Origin: an uncultured Clostridia bacterium | Lineage (GTDB): Bacteria > Bacillota > Clostridia > Lachnospirales > CAG-274 | Direction of reading: 5' to 3' | Length of the DNA: 64,000 nt | NCBI GenBank assembly: GCA_947591605.1 | Contig: CANQDF010000007.1 | Span: 1-64,000 of the forward strand | Shown: positions 23,701-33,181 of the stretch, piece by piece | How positions within the stretch are numbered: position 1 is the stretch's first letter | Layout: the number at the start of each line of letters is the position of its first letter | The notes under the pieces: generated by a model | Told to the model about the DNA's origin: nothing | Database searches by the model: none | Seen by the model: the letters and a program-made list of their open reading frames with translations, nothing else | Position numbers and translations under genes: made by a program

Positions 23701-26700
23701 ATGGGTATTTCTAAGATATGTGTTAAAAGACCCGTTGCAACCTTTATGGCCATCCTTATCTGTATGAGCTTTGGTCTGTTGGGTATGGCGACCCTTAAAA
23801 TGGATCTTATGCCCAATATGAACATACCTGTTGCACTTGTACTTACTACCTATGACGGAGCGGGCCCCGAGGAGATCGAAAGGCTTATAACCAAGCCTAT
23901 AGAGCAGGCGGTATCATCGGTAAGCGGTCTTGATGAGCTGCAGTCGAGCTCGTCAAACGGTGTATCCACGGTAGTTGTTCAGTTTACCACCGATAAAAAC
24001 ATAGACAGCGCAGCCCAGGATATAAGGGAAAAGGTCGATCTTGTCAAGGGTACCTTGCCTGATGACGCAAGCGAGCCTATGATAGCCCAGATAGATATTA
24101 ACTCCATGGCGTCTATGTACATAAGTGCCGCCGTTGCGGGCAAGGACTCCAGCGAGATCAGAGAGCTTATCGAGGACGAGATAGTACCAAGGCTTGAAAG
24201 AGTAAACGGTGTAGGTTCCGTAAACGTATCGGGCGGTAACGAAAGGGAGATAAAGGTAGTCCTCAATCAGGAAAAGATAAGGGGCTACGGTCTTTCCGAG
24301 AGCGGTATTTCGGGCATAATTGCCTCGGAAAACTTAAATACTCCTCTCGGCAATATAAGGCAGGGAAACAAGGATCTTACCCTGCGTGTAAAGGGAGAGT
24401 ACAGCAGCATAGAGGAGATAGCATCTCTGCCTCTTACAACCGCATCGGGTGCAGTAATAAGGCTCAGCGATGTTGCCGAGGTGTTTGAGGATTATACGGA
24501 TACTGCCAGTAAAGCATATACAAACGGCGCAAGCAGTGTAAACCTTTCGGTTGCAAAGCAGTCCACCGCAAATACGGTAAGCGTTTCGGACGGCGTTCTT
24601 AAGGAAATGGAAAGCATAGAGGAGGATTATCCCGAGATAGATTTCAGGGTAATAGCAGACCCTGCCGACTATATCAGGGATGCCCTCAGCAACGTTGTAA
24701 CCTCTCTGGTACAGGGTGCTTTGCTTGCTGTCGTGATACTTTATATCTTTTTGAGAAACTTCAAGTCGACAATGATAGCAGCTGTGGCAATGCCTGCTTC
24801 GGTCGTATTCACATTTGCCGCAATGAAGCTCTGCGGCGTAAACTTCAACATGATGAGTCTTGGCGGACTTACGCTGGGCGTAGGTATGCTTGTTGATAAC
24901 TCTATAGTTGTGCTGGAGAGTATCTTCCAAAAGCTTGAAAAAGGCATTGACAGATTTGAGGCGGCTACCGAGGGCGCACGAGAGGTTACAAACTCGGTTA
25001 TAGCATCAACGCTGACAAACGTTGTCGTTTTCCTGCCGATAACCTTTGTGGGCGGCACCGTTGCGGAAATGTTCAACGATTTCTGCCTTACCATCATCTT
25101 TTCGGTTGTTTCGTCGGTACTTGTCGCACTTACCTTTGTGCCTATGGCAAGCTACCTTATACTGACGCCCGACGATATAAAGAGGAAAAAGTCAAAAACG
25201 CTTTGGGGCAAGTTTTTTGATATAATATCGGGTTTTATAGATGCTGTAAAAAGCCTTTATGAAAAGCTGCTCGACAAGGCGCTGCATCATCGTACCATAA
25301 CAATTGCCATAGCGGTATTCCTGTTTGTGCTTTTCTTCAGCTGTGTTACTCAGCTTGAGTTTGTTTTCATGCCGGAGGCAGACCAGGGCGAGATAGATGT
25401 CAGCATATCAATGCCAAAGGGTACACGCATTGAGGAAACCGAAAAAATGGCTCTGCGTGTTGTAAACAGGATACAGAGGATAGAGCATCCCGAGTATATC
25501 GAGGATATTTCTGTTACAATGGGCGGCAGCGGTATGGCGTCCGCTCTGCTCGGCAGCAGCAGCGACAGCGCATCAATAACCGTGTCCATGGTTTCAAAAA
25601 CCGAGAGAGATAAAAGCTCAAACGAGATAGCAACAGAGATGCGCAAGCTTGTAAGGGATATTGCAGGTGCGGATATCAGCGTTACTTCGTCCTCATCCTC
25701 AATGGGTTCTTATTCGTCCTCGGGCGTGGAGATAAACGTATACGGCGATGACAACGAGGTGCTTAAGCAGGTCGCAAACGACTTCCTTGATACAATGCAC
25801 GATATACCGGGTCTTACAGACGCTTCCACATCGTTTGAGGAGGCAGCTCCCCAGACCACTATCGTAATCGACAGGGATAAGGCTGCCCTTTACGGCGTAT
25901 CCGCAGCAAGTGTTGCGTCAATGCTCCGTACAGACATAACGGGCTCTACGCCTACCACATACAAGCTGAACGATGATGAGTTTGATATAAAGATAATGCA
26001 GGACGAAAACAAGATAAACTATCTTGCGGATGTCGAAAGTATACTTATACCTACGGCAAGAGGCTCGTCCATACCTCTTTCGGATATAGCTACCGTAAAA
26101 ACAGAGGAGGTGCCTACCTCCATTACAAGAGATAACCAGACAAGGTATGTTACAGTTACCGCAAACCTCGATACCATATCCTCAACAGAGGCAAATATGG
26201 AGATAACACGTCTTATGGCAAATTATAAAATGCCCGAGGGCGTTTCGTGGGAGTTCGGCGGTTCTACGGAGCAGATGAACGAGGCATTCGGCAATATGCT
26301 GCTTGCCCTTGTTGCAGGTGCGGTTATGCTCTTTATGGTAATGGCTGCCGAGTTTGAGTCATTGAGCTATCCTCTTATAGTGCTTTGCTCGCTGCCCGTA
26401 GGTATGACGGGTGCGCTTGCAGGCTGCTTTGTGCTCAATGAGCCTATATCCATAACAAGCCTTATAGGCCTTATAGTGCTTATAGGTGTAGGTGTAAACA
26501 ACGCTATCGTGCTGGTGGACTATGCAAACCTGCTTGTAAGGGAGCAGGGTATGAATCCTACAGAAGCAATGCGTATATCGGGTCCGTCACGTTTCAGACC
26601 CGTGCTTATGTCAACGCTTACCACAATTATAGCCATGCTGCCTATGATGCTTTCAAACAAGGATGGTTCGGAGATGATGCGAGGCCTTGCCATAGTTGAG

Positions 26701-26859
26701 GTATTCGGCCTTGGTATTGCAACTGTTGTAACACTGTTTATAATACCTGCAATCTACTCAAAATATACCGATCACTATATGAGGAAAAAGGCAAAAAGGG
26801 CTGCAAGGGCTGAGGCAAAGCGTGCTGCCCGTGCCGCAAAAGAGGCTGCCGAGGCATAA
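23701..26859 (+). CDS. RND-family efflux transporter (AcrB/HAE1-like)
   Basis: The 1052-residue pump has the AcrB layout: N-terminal membrane helix with RPVATFMAILICMSFG, a large porter loop, helices 2-6 (about 330-500), a second porter loop, and helices 8-12 (about 860-1020). In helix 4 the motif is GMLVDNSIVVLES, where AcrB has Asp-Asp, so the second proton-relay residue is Asn; in helix 10 GVNNAIVLVDYAN has Asn where AcrB has Lys940. The same pattern is common in Gram-positive homologues, as far as I recall. The C-terminal 25 residues are Lys/Arg/Ala-rich. Substrates are unknown; control is presumably by the tandem-MarR protein. Confidence 0.93.
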   Translation: MGISKICVKRPVATFMAILICMSFGLLGMATLKMDLMPNMNIPVALVLTTYDGAGPEEIERLITKPIEQAVSSVSGLDELQSSSSNGVSTVVVQFTTDKNIDSAAQDIREKVDLVKGTLPDDASEPMIAQIDINSMASMYISAAVAGKDSSEIRELIEDEIVPRLERVNGVGSVNVSGGNEREIKVVLNQEKIRGYGLSESGISGIIASENLNTPLGNIRQGNKDLTLRVKGEYSSIEEIASLPLTTASGAVIRLSDVAEVFEDYTDTASKAYTNGASSVNLSVAKQSTANTVSVSDGVLKEMESIEEDYPEIDFRVIADPADYIRDALSNVVTSLVQGALLAVVILYIFLRNFKSTMIAAVAMPASVVFTFAAMKLCGVNFNMMSLGGLTLGVGMLVDNSIVVLESIFQKLEKGIDRFEAATEGAREVTNSVIASTLTNVVVFLPITFVGGTVAEMFNDFCLTIIFSVVSSVLVALTFVPMASYLILTPDDIKRKKSKTLWGKFFDIISGFIDAVKSLYEKLLDKALHHRTITIAIAVFLFVLFFSCVTQLEFVFMPEADQGEIDVSISMPKGTRIEETEKMALRVVNRIQRIEHPEYIEDISVTMGGSGMASALLGSSSDSASITVSMVSKTERDKSSNEIATEMRKLVRDIAGADISVTSSSSSMGSYSSSGVEINVYGDDNEVLKQVANDFLDTMHDIPGLTDASTSFEEAAPQTTIVIDRDKAALYGVSAASVASMLRTDITGSTPTTYKLNDDEFDIKIMQDENKINYLADVESILIPTARGSSIPLSDIATVKTEEVPTSITRDNQTRYVTVTANLDTISSTEANMEITRLMANYKMPEGVSWEFGGSTEQMNEAFGNMLLALVAGAVMLFMVMAAEFESLSYPLIVLCSLPVGMTGALAGCFVLNEPISITSLIGLIVLIGVGVNNAIVLVDYANLLVREQGMNPTEAMRISGPSRFRPVLMSTLTTIIAMLPMMLSNKDGSEMMRGLAIVEVFGLGIATVVTLFIIPAIYSKYTDHYMRKKAKRAARAEAKRAARAAKEAAEA

Positions 26860-26875
26860 ACAACATTTACACAGG

Positions 26876-26917
26876 CTGCCGAAAAACAGATGTATGTTTG
26901 TTTTTCGGCAGTTTTTT
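26876..26917 (+). terminator. Terminator of the efflux operon
   Basis: CTGCCGAAAAAC (26876-26887) and GTTTTTCGGCAG (26900-26911) form a perfect 12-bp stem followed by six Ts. Confidence 0.92.
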
Positions 26918-27010
26918 GCTGTATTATACAAGGTTATATGTTAATTTGCCTGCGATATGTGTTGTATATGCCGCCGTGAGGTTGTACAATGGTACAAAGA
27001 GGTGTTTTTT

Positions 27011-27133
27011 ATGAGGTATAGGCTTGCGGTAATGCTGGGCATACTGCTGCTCATATTTATGTTTCCGCCAAAGGTATATGCAGATAAGGGGGGAGCTTGT
27101 ATGCTTCTTCCTTTTTTGTGTGGATTAAGGTAA
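27011..27133 (+). CDS. Small secreted peptide of unknown role (40 aa)
   Basis: A 40-codon frame starts with ATG after AAAGAGGTG. It encodes a signal peptide (MRYRLAVMLGILLLIFMF, then PPKVYA as a likely cleavage site) and a remainder of about 16 residues, DKGGACMLLPFLCGLR, with two cysteines. It lies alone between the efflux terminator and trkA. It could be a small secreted peptide, a signal molecule, or the remnant of a longer exported gene. No known bacteriocin or pheromone family is recognised. Confidence 0.45.
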   Translation: MRYRLAVMLGILLLIFMFPPKVYADKGGACMLLPFLCGLR

Positions 27134-27254
27134 ATATTTCAATAATATATTGCAGTTTGGCTAAAATTGAAGTATACTGTTATTAATATGACGGAATGCC
27201 TGCTTTTTTCGGCTTAAGCGTCCGTACAAATTATGATAACGAGTGTGGTGCTTT

Positions 27255-28619
27255 ATGGATATTGTTATAGTAGGATGCGGCAACGTGGGTTATACCCTCT
27301 CCGAGCAGCTCAGCAATGAGGGGCATGAGATAACCCTTATAGATACCGATGCCGAAAGGCTTAAATTTGTTGTAGATACGCTTGATATACAGGGTCTTGC
27401 GGGCAACGGAGTAAGCTATAAGCTGCTTTGCGAGGCAGGCGTAAGGGATGCGGATCTGTTTATTGCAGTTACCAATGAGGACGAGGTCAATATGCTGGGC
27501 TGCCTTATGGCTGCAAAAATAGGCAGATGCAAAACCATAGCTCGTGTAAGAAATCCACAGTATTATGAGGATATACAGTACATCAAGGAGGAACTTGGGC
27601 TGTCCATGTACGTCAACCCGGAGAGAGAGGCTGCCCGTGAAATTTCAAGGCTTATACAGCTGCCATCGGCTATGGACGTGGATACCTTTGACAAGAGCCG
27701 TATAAATATGATAAAAATAAGAATATCCGAGGGCTCGGTGCTGGACGGTGTTGAGGTAAAGGATGTAAAGGGCAAGGTAGGCGCAAATATGCTTGTATGC
27801 GTTGTGCAGAGGGACGGCAAGGTGTTTATACCAAACGGCTTTTTTGTGCTTGCGGCAGGAGATATAATATCCTTTGTTACACCTATCAGAGATGCTTACA
27901 GTGTGTTTGAAAAGGCAGGCGTAAAGGCTCATAAAATAAAAAATGTAATGATAGCCGGTGGAGGCAGGATCACCTACTATCTGACAGAGCTGCTCATAAA
28001 AGCAAGGATAAAGGTAAAAATAATAGAAAAAAACAGGGAAAGATGTGAAGAGCTCAGCGAGCTTTTGCCCGAGGCAATGATAATATGCGGCAATGCTGCA
28101 AACCAGGAGCTGCTGCTTGAAGAGGGTATAAACAATACGGATGCCTTTGTGAGCATTACGGACACCGATGAGGAAAATATAATGCTTTCCCTTTATGCAG
28201 GCAAGGCGTCGGAAGCAAAGGTGATAACAAAAATAAAAAAGATAACCTTTGAGGAGATAGTAAAGGAGCTCAACGTAGGCAGCATTGTGGACCCCAAAAG
28301 CTTGGTTGCCGAGAGCATAGTAAGCTATGTAAGGGCTTTGCAGAATTCCTACGGCAGCAATGTGGAAACGCTCTATCAGCTTATAGACAAAAGGGTAGAG
28401 GCATTGGAGTTTACGGTAAACAAAACGGTGGATAAGCTTGTCGGCAAAAAGCTTATGGATATACGCCTTAAAGAGGATCTGCTCGTGTGCTCTATAAAGC
28501 GAGGCAGCAAAACCTTTATACCCGAGGGCAGAGATACCATAGAGCTGGGTGACAGGGTAATTGTTGTTACTACAAATTTCGGTCTTAAGGATATAAAGGA
28601 TATACTTTATAAGGGTTGA
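27255..28619 (+). CDS. trkA: Trk potassium uptake regulator TrkA
   Basis: TrkA is the cytoplasmic nucleotide-sensing subunit of the Trk/Ktr potassium channel. The 454-residue protein has two copies of the RCK layout: a first Rossmann fold starting MDIVIVGCGNVGYTLSEQL, a first RCK_C region with KVFIPNGFFVLAAGDIISFVTP, a second fold with VMIAGGGRITYYLTELL, and a second RCK_C ending FIPEGRDTIELGDRVIVVTT. The ATG at 27255 matches the family start; a GTG at 27243 is less likely. trkH follows after seven bases. Confidence 0.93.
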   Translation: MDIVIVGCGNVGYTLSEQLSNEGHEITLIDTDAERLKFVVDTLDIQGLAGNGVSYKLLCEAGVRDADLFIAVTNEDEVNMLGCLMAAKIGRCKTIARVRNPQYYEDIQYIKEELGLSMYVNPEREAAREISRLIQLPSAMDVDTFDKSRINMIKIRISEGSVLDGVEVKDVKGKVGANMLVCVVQRDGKVFIPNGFFVLAAGDIISFVTPIRDAYSVFEKAGVKAHKIKNVMIAGGGRITYYLTELLIKARIKVKIIEKNRERCEELSELLPEAMIICGNAANQELLLEEGINNTDAFVSITDTDEENIMLSLYAGKASEAKVITKIKKITFEEIVKELNVGSIVDPKSLVAESIVSYVRALQNSYGSNVETLYQLIDKRVEALEFTVNKTVDKLVGKKLMDIRLKEDLLVCSIKRGSKTFIPEGRDTIELGDRVIVVTTNFGLKDIKDILYKG

Positions 28620-28626
28620 TTTATAT

Positions 28627-30063
28627 ATGAATTACAGCATTATTATGTATATTGTAGGCTGGGTGCTTAAGGTGGAAGCTGCTTTTATGGTTCTGCCGAC
28701 AGCGGTTGCCCTTATCTACGGAGAGGATAATTGGAAGGTTTTTTTGGGCTGCGGTATTGTATTGTATATAACAGGCAAGCTCATGACGCTTAAAAAGCCT
28801 GACGACAACAGATTTTATGCCCGTGAGGGCTTTGTGGCGGTTGCAATGGGCTGGGTAATGCTGAGCATCGGCGGTGCCGTACCTTTTTTTTTAAGCGGCG
28901 AGATACCCTCTGTTGTAGACGCTCTCTTTGAAATAGTATCGGGCTTTACCACAACAGGAGCCAGCATACTTACCGATGTTGAGGCTATGTCCAGGTCAAT
29001 GCTGTTCTGGCGCAGCTTTTCGCACTGGATAGGCGGTATGGGCGTGCTTGTGTTTATACTTGCGGTGCTGCCTATGGTAGGCGGTCAGAATATATACCTT
29101 ATCAAGGCGGAAACGACCGGCCCCGAAGCGGGCAAGCTTGTACCCAGGCTGCGCAATACGGCAGTATACCTTTATATAATTTACATAGTTATGTCGGCAT
29201 TGCAGTTTATTCTTCTTGTATTGGGGGATATGCCTGTTTTTGACGCATTATGCTATGTTTTCGGTACAGCGGGTACGGGAGGCTTTGGCATAAAGGGTGA
29301 CAGTATGGCGGGCTACAGCACCTATATACAGATGGTAACGGCTGTATTTATGCTGCTTTTTGGCGTAAACTTCAATTTTTATTTTTTTATTGTATCAAAA
29401 AAGATACGTTCTGCATTCGGTATGGAGGAAGTGCGCTGGTATTTTATAATATTTTTTGCTTCCGTTGCGTTAATAGTGTTAAGCCTGTGGATAAACACGG
29501 GCAGCGGGTGCATAAAGGATGCCGTATTTCAGGTATCGTCAATTATGACAAGTACGGGTTATGCCACTGTGGATTTTGATAAATGGCCGACCCTTGCAAA
29601 ATATATACTGTGCATAGTTATGTTTACGGGCGCCTGTGCGGGCAGTACGGGCGGCGGCATAAAGGTGGCAAGGTTTGTTATTTATTTTAAGCAGATAGGC
29701 AAGCAGCTTTCGTTTCTTGTGCATCCCAGGAGCGTAAAGATACTGCGCATGGACGGGAAAAAGATAGAGCATAACACAATAAGGATAGTAAATACCTACC
29801 TGCTTATATATATAGCTGTGTTTTTTGTATCCATGCTTTTGCTTTCCCTGGATAATTACGATCTTACAACTACATTTACCGCAGTTTCGGCAACCTTTAA
29901 CAATATAGGTCCGGGGCTTGGCATGGTAGGCCCTGCGGGTAATTTTTCGGGTTTTTCGGTGCTGTCAAAAATAGTAATGATATTTGACATGCTGGCGGGC
30001 AGGCTTGAAATTTTTCCTATGATAGTGCTGTTGATGCCTGCCACATGGCGCAGAAACGGTTGA
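28627..30063 (+). CDS. trkH: Trk-type potassium transporter membrane subunit
   Basis: The 478-residue protein is the pore subunit, with four pore-like repeats. Selectivity-filter segments with conserved Gly can be seen at FTTTGASIL (about residue 112), FGTAGTGGFG (about 215), SSIMTSTGYATVDF (about 305-320) and ATFNNIGPGLG (about 420). SHWIGGMGVLVFILAVLPM and GACAGSTGGGIKVARF are family landmarks. It starts with ATG seven bases after trkA and forms an operon with it. Confidence 0.93.
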   Translation: MNYSIIMYIVGWVLKVEAAFMVLPTAVALIYGEDNWKVFLGCGIVLYITGKLMTLKKPDDNRFYAREGFVAVAMGWVMLSIGGAVPFFLSGEIPSVVDALFEIVSGFTTTGASILTDVEAMSRSMLFWRSFSHWIGGMGVLVFILAVLPMVGGQNIYLIKAETTGPEAGKLVPRLRNTAVYLYIIYIVMSALQFILLVLGDMPVFDALCYVFGTAGTGGFGIKGDSMAGYSTYIQMVTAVFMLLFGVNFNFYFFIVSKKIRSAFGMEEVRWYFIIFFASVALIVLSLWINTGSGCIKDAVFQVSSIMTSTGYATVDFDKWPTLAKYILCIVMFTGACAGSTGGGIKVARFVIYFKQIGKQLSFLVHPRSVKILRMDGKKIEHNTIRIVNTYLLIYIAVFFVSMLLLSLDNYDLTTTFTAVSATFNNIGPGLGMVGPAGNFSGFSVLSKIVMIFDMLAGRLEIFPMIVLLMPATWRRNG

Positions 30064-30102
30064 CATCTTGCCGTTTTTAAAATACTTTTACAGCAAAAAC
30101 TA

Positions 30103-30131
30103 TTGAAACGGCAAAAGAATTTTGGTATAAT
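30103..30131 (+). promoter_or_regulatory. Promoter of phosphofructokinase
   Basis: TTGAAA (30103-30108) and TATAAT (30126-30131) are 17 bases apart. The leader holds a GAAGACC/GGTCTTC hairpin (30147-30166) just before the ribosome site. A 9-bp inverted repeat (TTGCCGTTT near 30068, AAACGGCAA near 30105) overlaps the -35. Confidence 0.65.
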
Positions 30132-30189
30132 GTAGTAAAAATAAAGGAAGACCTTTTCGGGTCTTCAAAAGAAGGGAGTTTTATTTATT

Positions 30190-31416
30190 ATGGCAATCGG
30201 AAATGTAATTGTGGGACAATCCGGAGGACCAACATCGGTCATCAATTCTTCACTTGCGGGCGTGTTCAAAACAGCAAGGGATATGGGCGCCAAAAAGATT
30301 TACGGTATGCGCAACGGTATTGAGGGATTACTTGAAAAGCGCTATATTGATATGAGCGAGTATATTAAGAGTGATTTTGAGGTTGAAATACTTAAAAGAA
30401 CTCCGTCGGCTTTTCTCGGTTCATGCCGTTTTAAGCTGCCAACCTATGAAAAAAGCCCCGAAACCTATGATAAAATAATTGCGGTATTAAGAGAGCTTGA
30501 TATACAGCACTTCTTCTATATCGGCGGCAACGATTCAATGGATACCATCAAGCAGCTCAGTGAGTATGCAAAGGAAAAAAATATCACCGATATTACCTTT
30601 ATGGGTGTTCCAAAGACTATTGATAACGACCTTGCGGTAACAGACCATACACCGGGCTACGGCAGTGCGGCAAAGTATATAGGCACAACTCTTAAGGAGC
30701 TTGTTCGTGATGCGCTTGTTCAGCCTATCAATATAGTTACAATAGTTGAGATAATGGGCCGTAATGCAGGCTGGCTTACAGCCGCTGCAGCTCTTGCAAA
30801 GGGTGACGACTGTGAGGGCGTTGATCTTATCTACCTTCCCGAAACAGTTTTTGACATCAACAAATTTGTTACCAAGGTAAAGGATATACAGCAGGCTAAA
30901 AAGCAGGTTGTCGTAGCTGTTTCCGAGGGCGTTAAGACAGCCGACGGCAGCTATGTGTGCGAGGCTGCCGCAACAAATGTAATGGTAGACAGCTTCGGAC
31001 ACAAAACTCTGGGCGGTACCGCAAGTGCTCTTGCAAGCCTTATAGGCTCCGAGCTTGGCTGCAAGACAAGACCGATAGAGTTCAGTACCATACAGAGATG
31101 CGCAAGCCATATCGGCTCCCTTACGGACGTTACAGAGGCATTCCTTATAGGTGCTGTTGCGGTTAAGGCTGCCGCAAACGGTGAAACAGGCAAGGTCGGC
31201 GTATTTGAGAGAGTATCGCAGAATCCTTACCTTGTAGGTACAAGCATTTACGATGTAAACGCTATTGCCAATGTTGAAAAGACCGTTCCAAAGGAATGGA
31301 TCATCAATGACGGAACATACCTTTCACAGGATGCCATTGATTATATGAAGCCTCTTATCCAGGGTGAAATATATCCTGTTATGGTAGACGGACTGCCTAA
31401 GCACATCAAGCTGTAA
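30190..31416 (+). CDS. pfp: 6-phosphofructokinase, probably pyrophosphate-dependent
   Basis: The enzyme phosphorylates fructose 6-phosphate in glycolysis. In this 408-residue protein the phosphate-donor motif reads GGNDSM where ATP enzymes have GGDGS, and the catalytic loop reads MGVPKTIDNDL where ATP enzymes have PGTIDND. Both point to pyrophosphate as donor. It starts with IVGQSGGPTSVINSSL; EIMGRNAGWLTAAAAL follows. A strong GAAGGGAG site and Gly-rich codon bias suggest high expression. It is a single-gene unit. Confidence 0.9.
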   Translation: MAIGNVIVGQSGGPTSVINSSLAGVFKTARDMGAKKIYGMRNGIEGLLEKRYIDMSEYIKSDFEVEILKRTPSAFLGSCRFKLPTYEKSPETYDKIIAVLRELDIQHFFYIGGNDSMDTIKQLSEYAKEKNITDITFMGVPKTIDNDLAVTDHTPGYGSAAKYIGTTLKELVRDALVQPINIVTIVEIMGRNAGWLTAAAALAKGDDCEGVDLIYLPETVFDINKFVTKVKDIQQAKKQVVVAVSEGVKTADGSYVCEAAATNVMVDSFGHKTLGGTASALASLIGSELGCKTRPIEFSTIQRCASHIGSLTDVTEAFLIGAVAVKAAANGETGKVGVFERVSQNPYLVGTSIYDVNAIANVEKTVPKEWIINDGTYLSQDAIDYMKPLIQGEIYPVMVDGLPKHIKL

Positions 31417-31454
31417 AAAATAAATTTCAGTACGATTTATCTAAAGCTATAAAA

Positions 31455-31495
31455 AGCTGCTGCCGAGAGATCTATTCTCCGGCAGCAGCTTTTTT
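31455..31495. terminator. Bidirectional terminator after phosphofructokinase
   Basis: AGCTGCTGCCG (31455-31465) and CGGCAGCAGCT (31480-31490) form an 11-bp stem, with T-runs on both strands. It also serves the converging minus-strand regulator gene. Confidence 0.92.
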
Positions 31496-31504
31496 GGTAC
31501 GGTA

Positions 31505-32950
31505 TCAAAGCTTGTCAATATAATTGATCGCTTCTTTTATAAACGATATTGTTTCCTCCTTGCTGTATACAAGGTTGGTTTCGGAAAAATCGTGCAGAAA
31601 ATCATAAAAGCATTTACATAATGTGCTCTCCGAAACGGTGAGATACCTTAAAGGCAGCTTTTTATCATTCAATATTGAAAATAAAATATGGTTTTCGCTT
31701 TGCATAAGTATTGTAATACAATCGTCAAGCTCAATGTTCAACGGGTTTATTGCTCTTATTATATGATGCTTTGAATTGGCGGATTCAATAAGGGAGTTTA
31801 ACATAAACCTGCGCTCATCCTTTGTAAGAGCCCTTGAATACTTGCTTGGGAACTCCGTAATTATACCCGACTGTGCAAACTCCATAAGGCTGTTTTTGTT
31901 AAAAAGCTGTATGCTGCTTTTAATGCTTTTGTGCTGCGAAAGCCTAAGATATATGGTCGGCATAAGGCTATCGCTGTCCGGTATTTCCCCCATTACTACG
32001 GACTTTGCTATTTCGGGTGTAAAGTACAGGGTAAAGCCGGGTGAATATTTTATAAAACGATACTCGGTCGCATCGCTTTGTTTGTCTATAAGAGATTCCA
32101 CCATATTTTGCAGACCGCAATACGACTCGAGAAATTTTTTGTATTTTGTCAGCTTGCCCTCAAAGTGGGTTATGTGGCTTTTTGCAATATCGGCATCCGT
32201 TATAAGCATAACCTCGTCAAAGGCATGGTTTACAAGCAGAACAGCCGCCGAGGTTATTATAAAATAAGGGTACGGCGTCATATAGCTGTCGTCAATTATC
32301 GAGTCTACATAGGTGTAGTAAAATCTGTAATTATCGGGCAGCGACAGAGAGAGCGGCAGCAAATTTTTAAGCACATGCAGGTTGTAGTTTAATTTTTCGT
32401 CCGAGGCAGGGTTAAGCAGGTCTGCCATAAACGTAATTTTTATATCCGTGTCATAAAGCCTGACGGTATTGTCTATGTATGTTTCCATACAGCTGCTTGC
32501 TCCGGGCAGATAAATATATGCCGCAGGGTCTTGCCTTGCCATTTCCTCAATAAGCATCGTACTTACTACGGTAGATATGGCGCTCCCTCGGTAAATAACG
32601 GGCTTGTCTATCCGTTTGTATCCTGTTGCCTGCGGTATAAGCTTACGCTCTGCCGAGTTGAAAAAATCACCCGACAGCTCCTTAAATATCTGATAAATGC
32701 AGTTGTGCATCTCATAACGCGTGTTACCCATTGACAACTTTTGAAAACGCATTGTAAGTGCGCTTTTTTCACTTAAGGATATAGGCAGGTTTTCAACAAT
32801 GGCAAAAAAGTGCTTGGGCTTCATGGTACGCTCAAAATGCAGTATTTTGTGCAGCATACTTTGGTTAATGCCCGAATTGTTTGCCAAAGAATATACGGAG
32901 ATATTATTTTCCTTCAGAATATTTGTTATGCTGTTTACTATATCCTCCAT
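31505..32950 (-). CDS. Large XRE-like helix-turn-helix protein of unknown role
   Basis: The 481-residue protein has an N-terminal helix-turn-helix (about residues 1-60: VYSLANNSGINQSMLHKIL) of the XRE type. The rest (60-481) is not recognised; it has no known sensor motif and no membrane segment, and its Tyr/Leu-rich pattern recalls the large uncharacterised regulators of Clostridia. ATG at 32950 follows GAGGTG; the upstream GTG at 32959 is part of that site. It is a single gene between terminators. Confidence 0.65.
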   Translation of the reverse strand: MEDIVNSITNILKENNISVYSLANNSGINQSMLHKILHFERTMKPKHFFAIVENLPISLSEKSALTMRFQKLSMGNTRYEMHNCIYQIFKELSGDFFNSAERKLIPQATGYKRIDKPVIYRGSAISTVVSTMLIEEMARQDPAAYIYLPGASSCMETYIDNTVRLYDTDIKITFMADLLNPASDEKLNYNLHVLKNLLPLSLSLPDNYRFYYTYVDSIIDDSYMTPYPYFIITSAAVLLVNHAFDEVMLITDADIAKSHITHFEGKLTKYKKFLESYCGLQNMVESLIDKQSDATEYRFIKYSPGFTLYFTPEIAKSVVMGEIPDSDSLMPTIYLRLSQHKSIKSSIQLFNKNSLMEFAQSGIITEFPSKYSRALTKDERRFMLNSLIESANSKHHIIRAINPLNIELDDCITILMQSENHILFSILNDKKLPLRYLTVSESTLCKCFYDFLHDFSETNLVYSKEETISFIKEAINYIDKL

Positions 32951-33129
32951 AATTTTCACCTCACAGACAAATGAAATTAATTTAAGTATATATTATAAAA
33001 TACTTTATTTCAATAATTGTTGTAAAAATTAATAATTTACAAACATTAAATTTTTTTGTATATTGCTTGTAAATATGTAAAAATATATAGCATTTATATG
33101 CTAAATCTATATAATTTATATATATGATC

Positions 33130-33165
33130 AAAAAAGGGGCTGTTTTAATGTAACATCCCCCTTTT
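33130..33165 (-). terminator. Terminator of mgtE
   Basis: On the minus strand AAAAGGGG and CCCCTTTTTT pair around a loop containing GTT/AAC, giving a G-rich hairpin with a T-run, 17 bases after the mgtE stop. Confidence 0.65.
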
Positions 33166-33181
33166 GTCGTAATGCTTTAAA

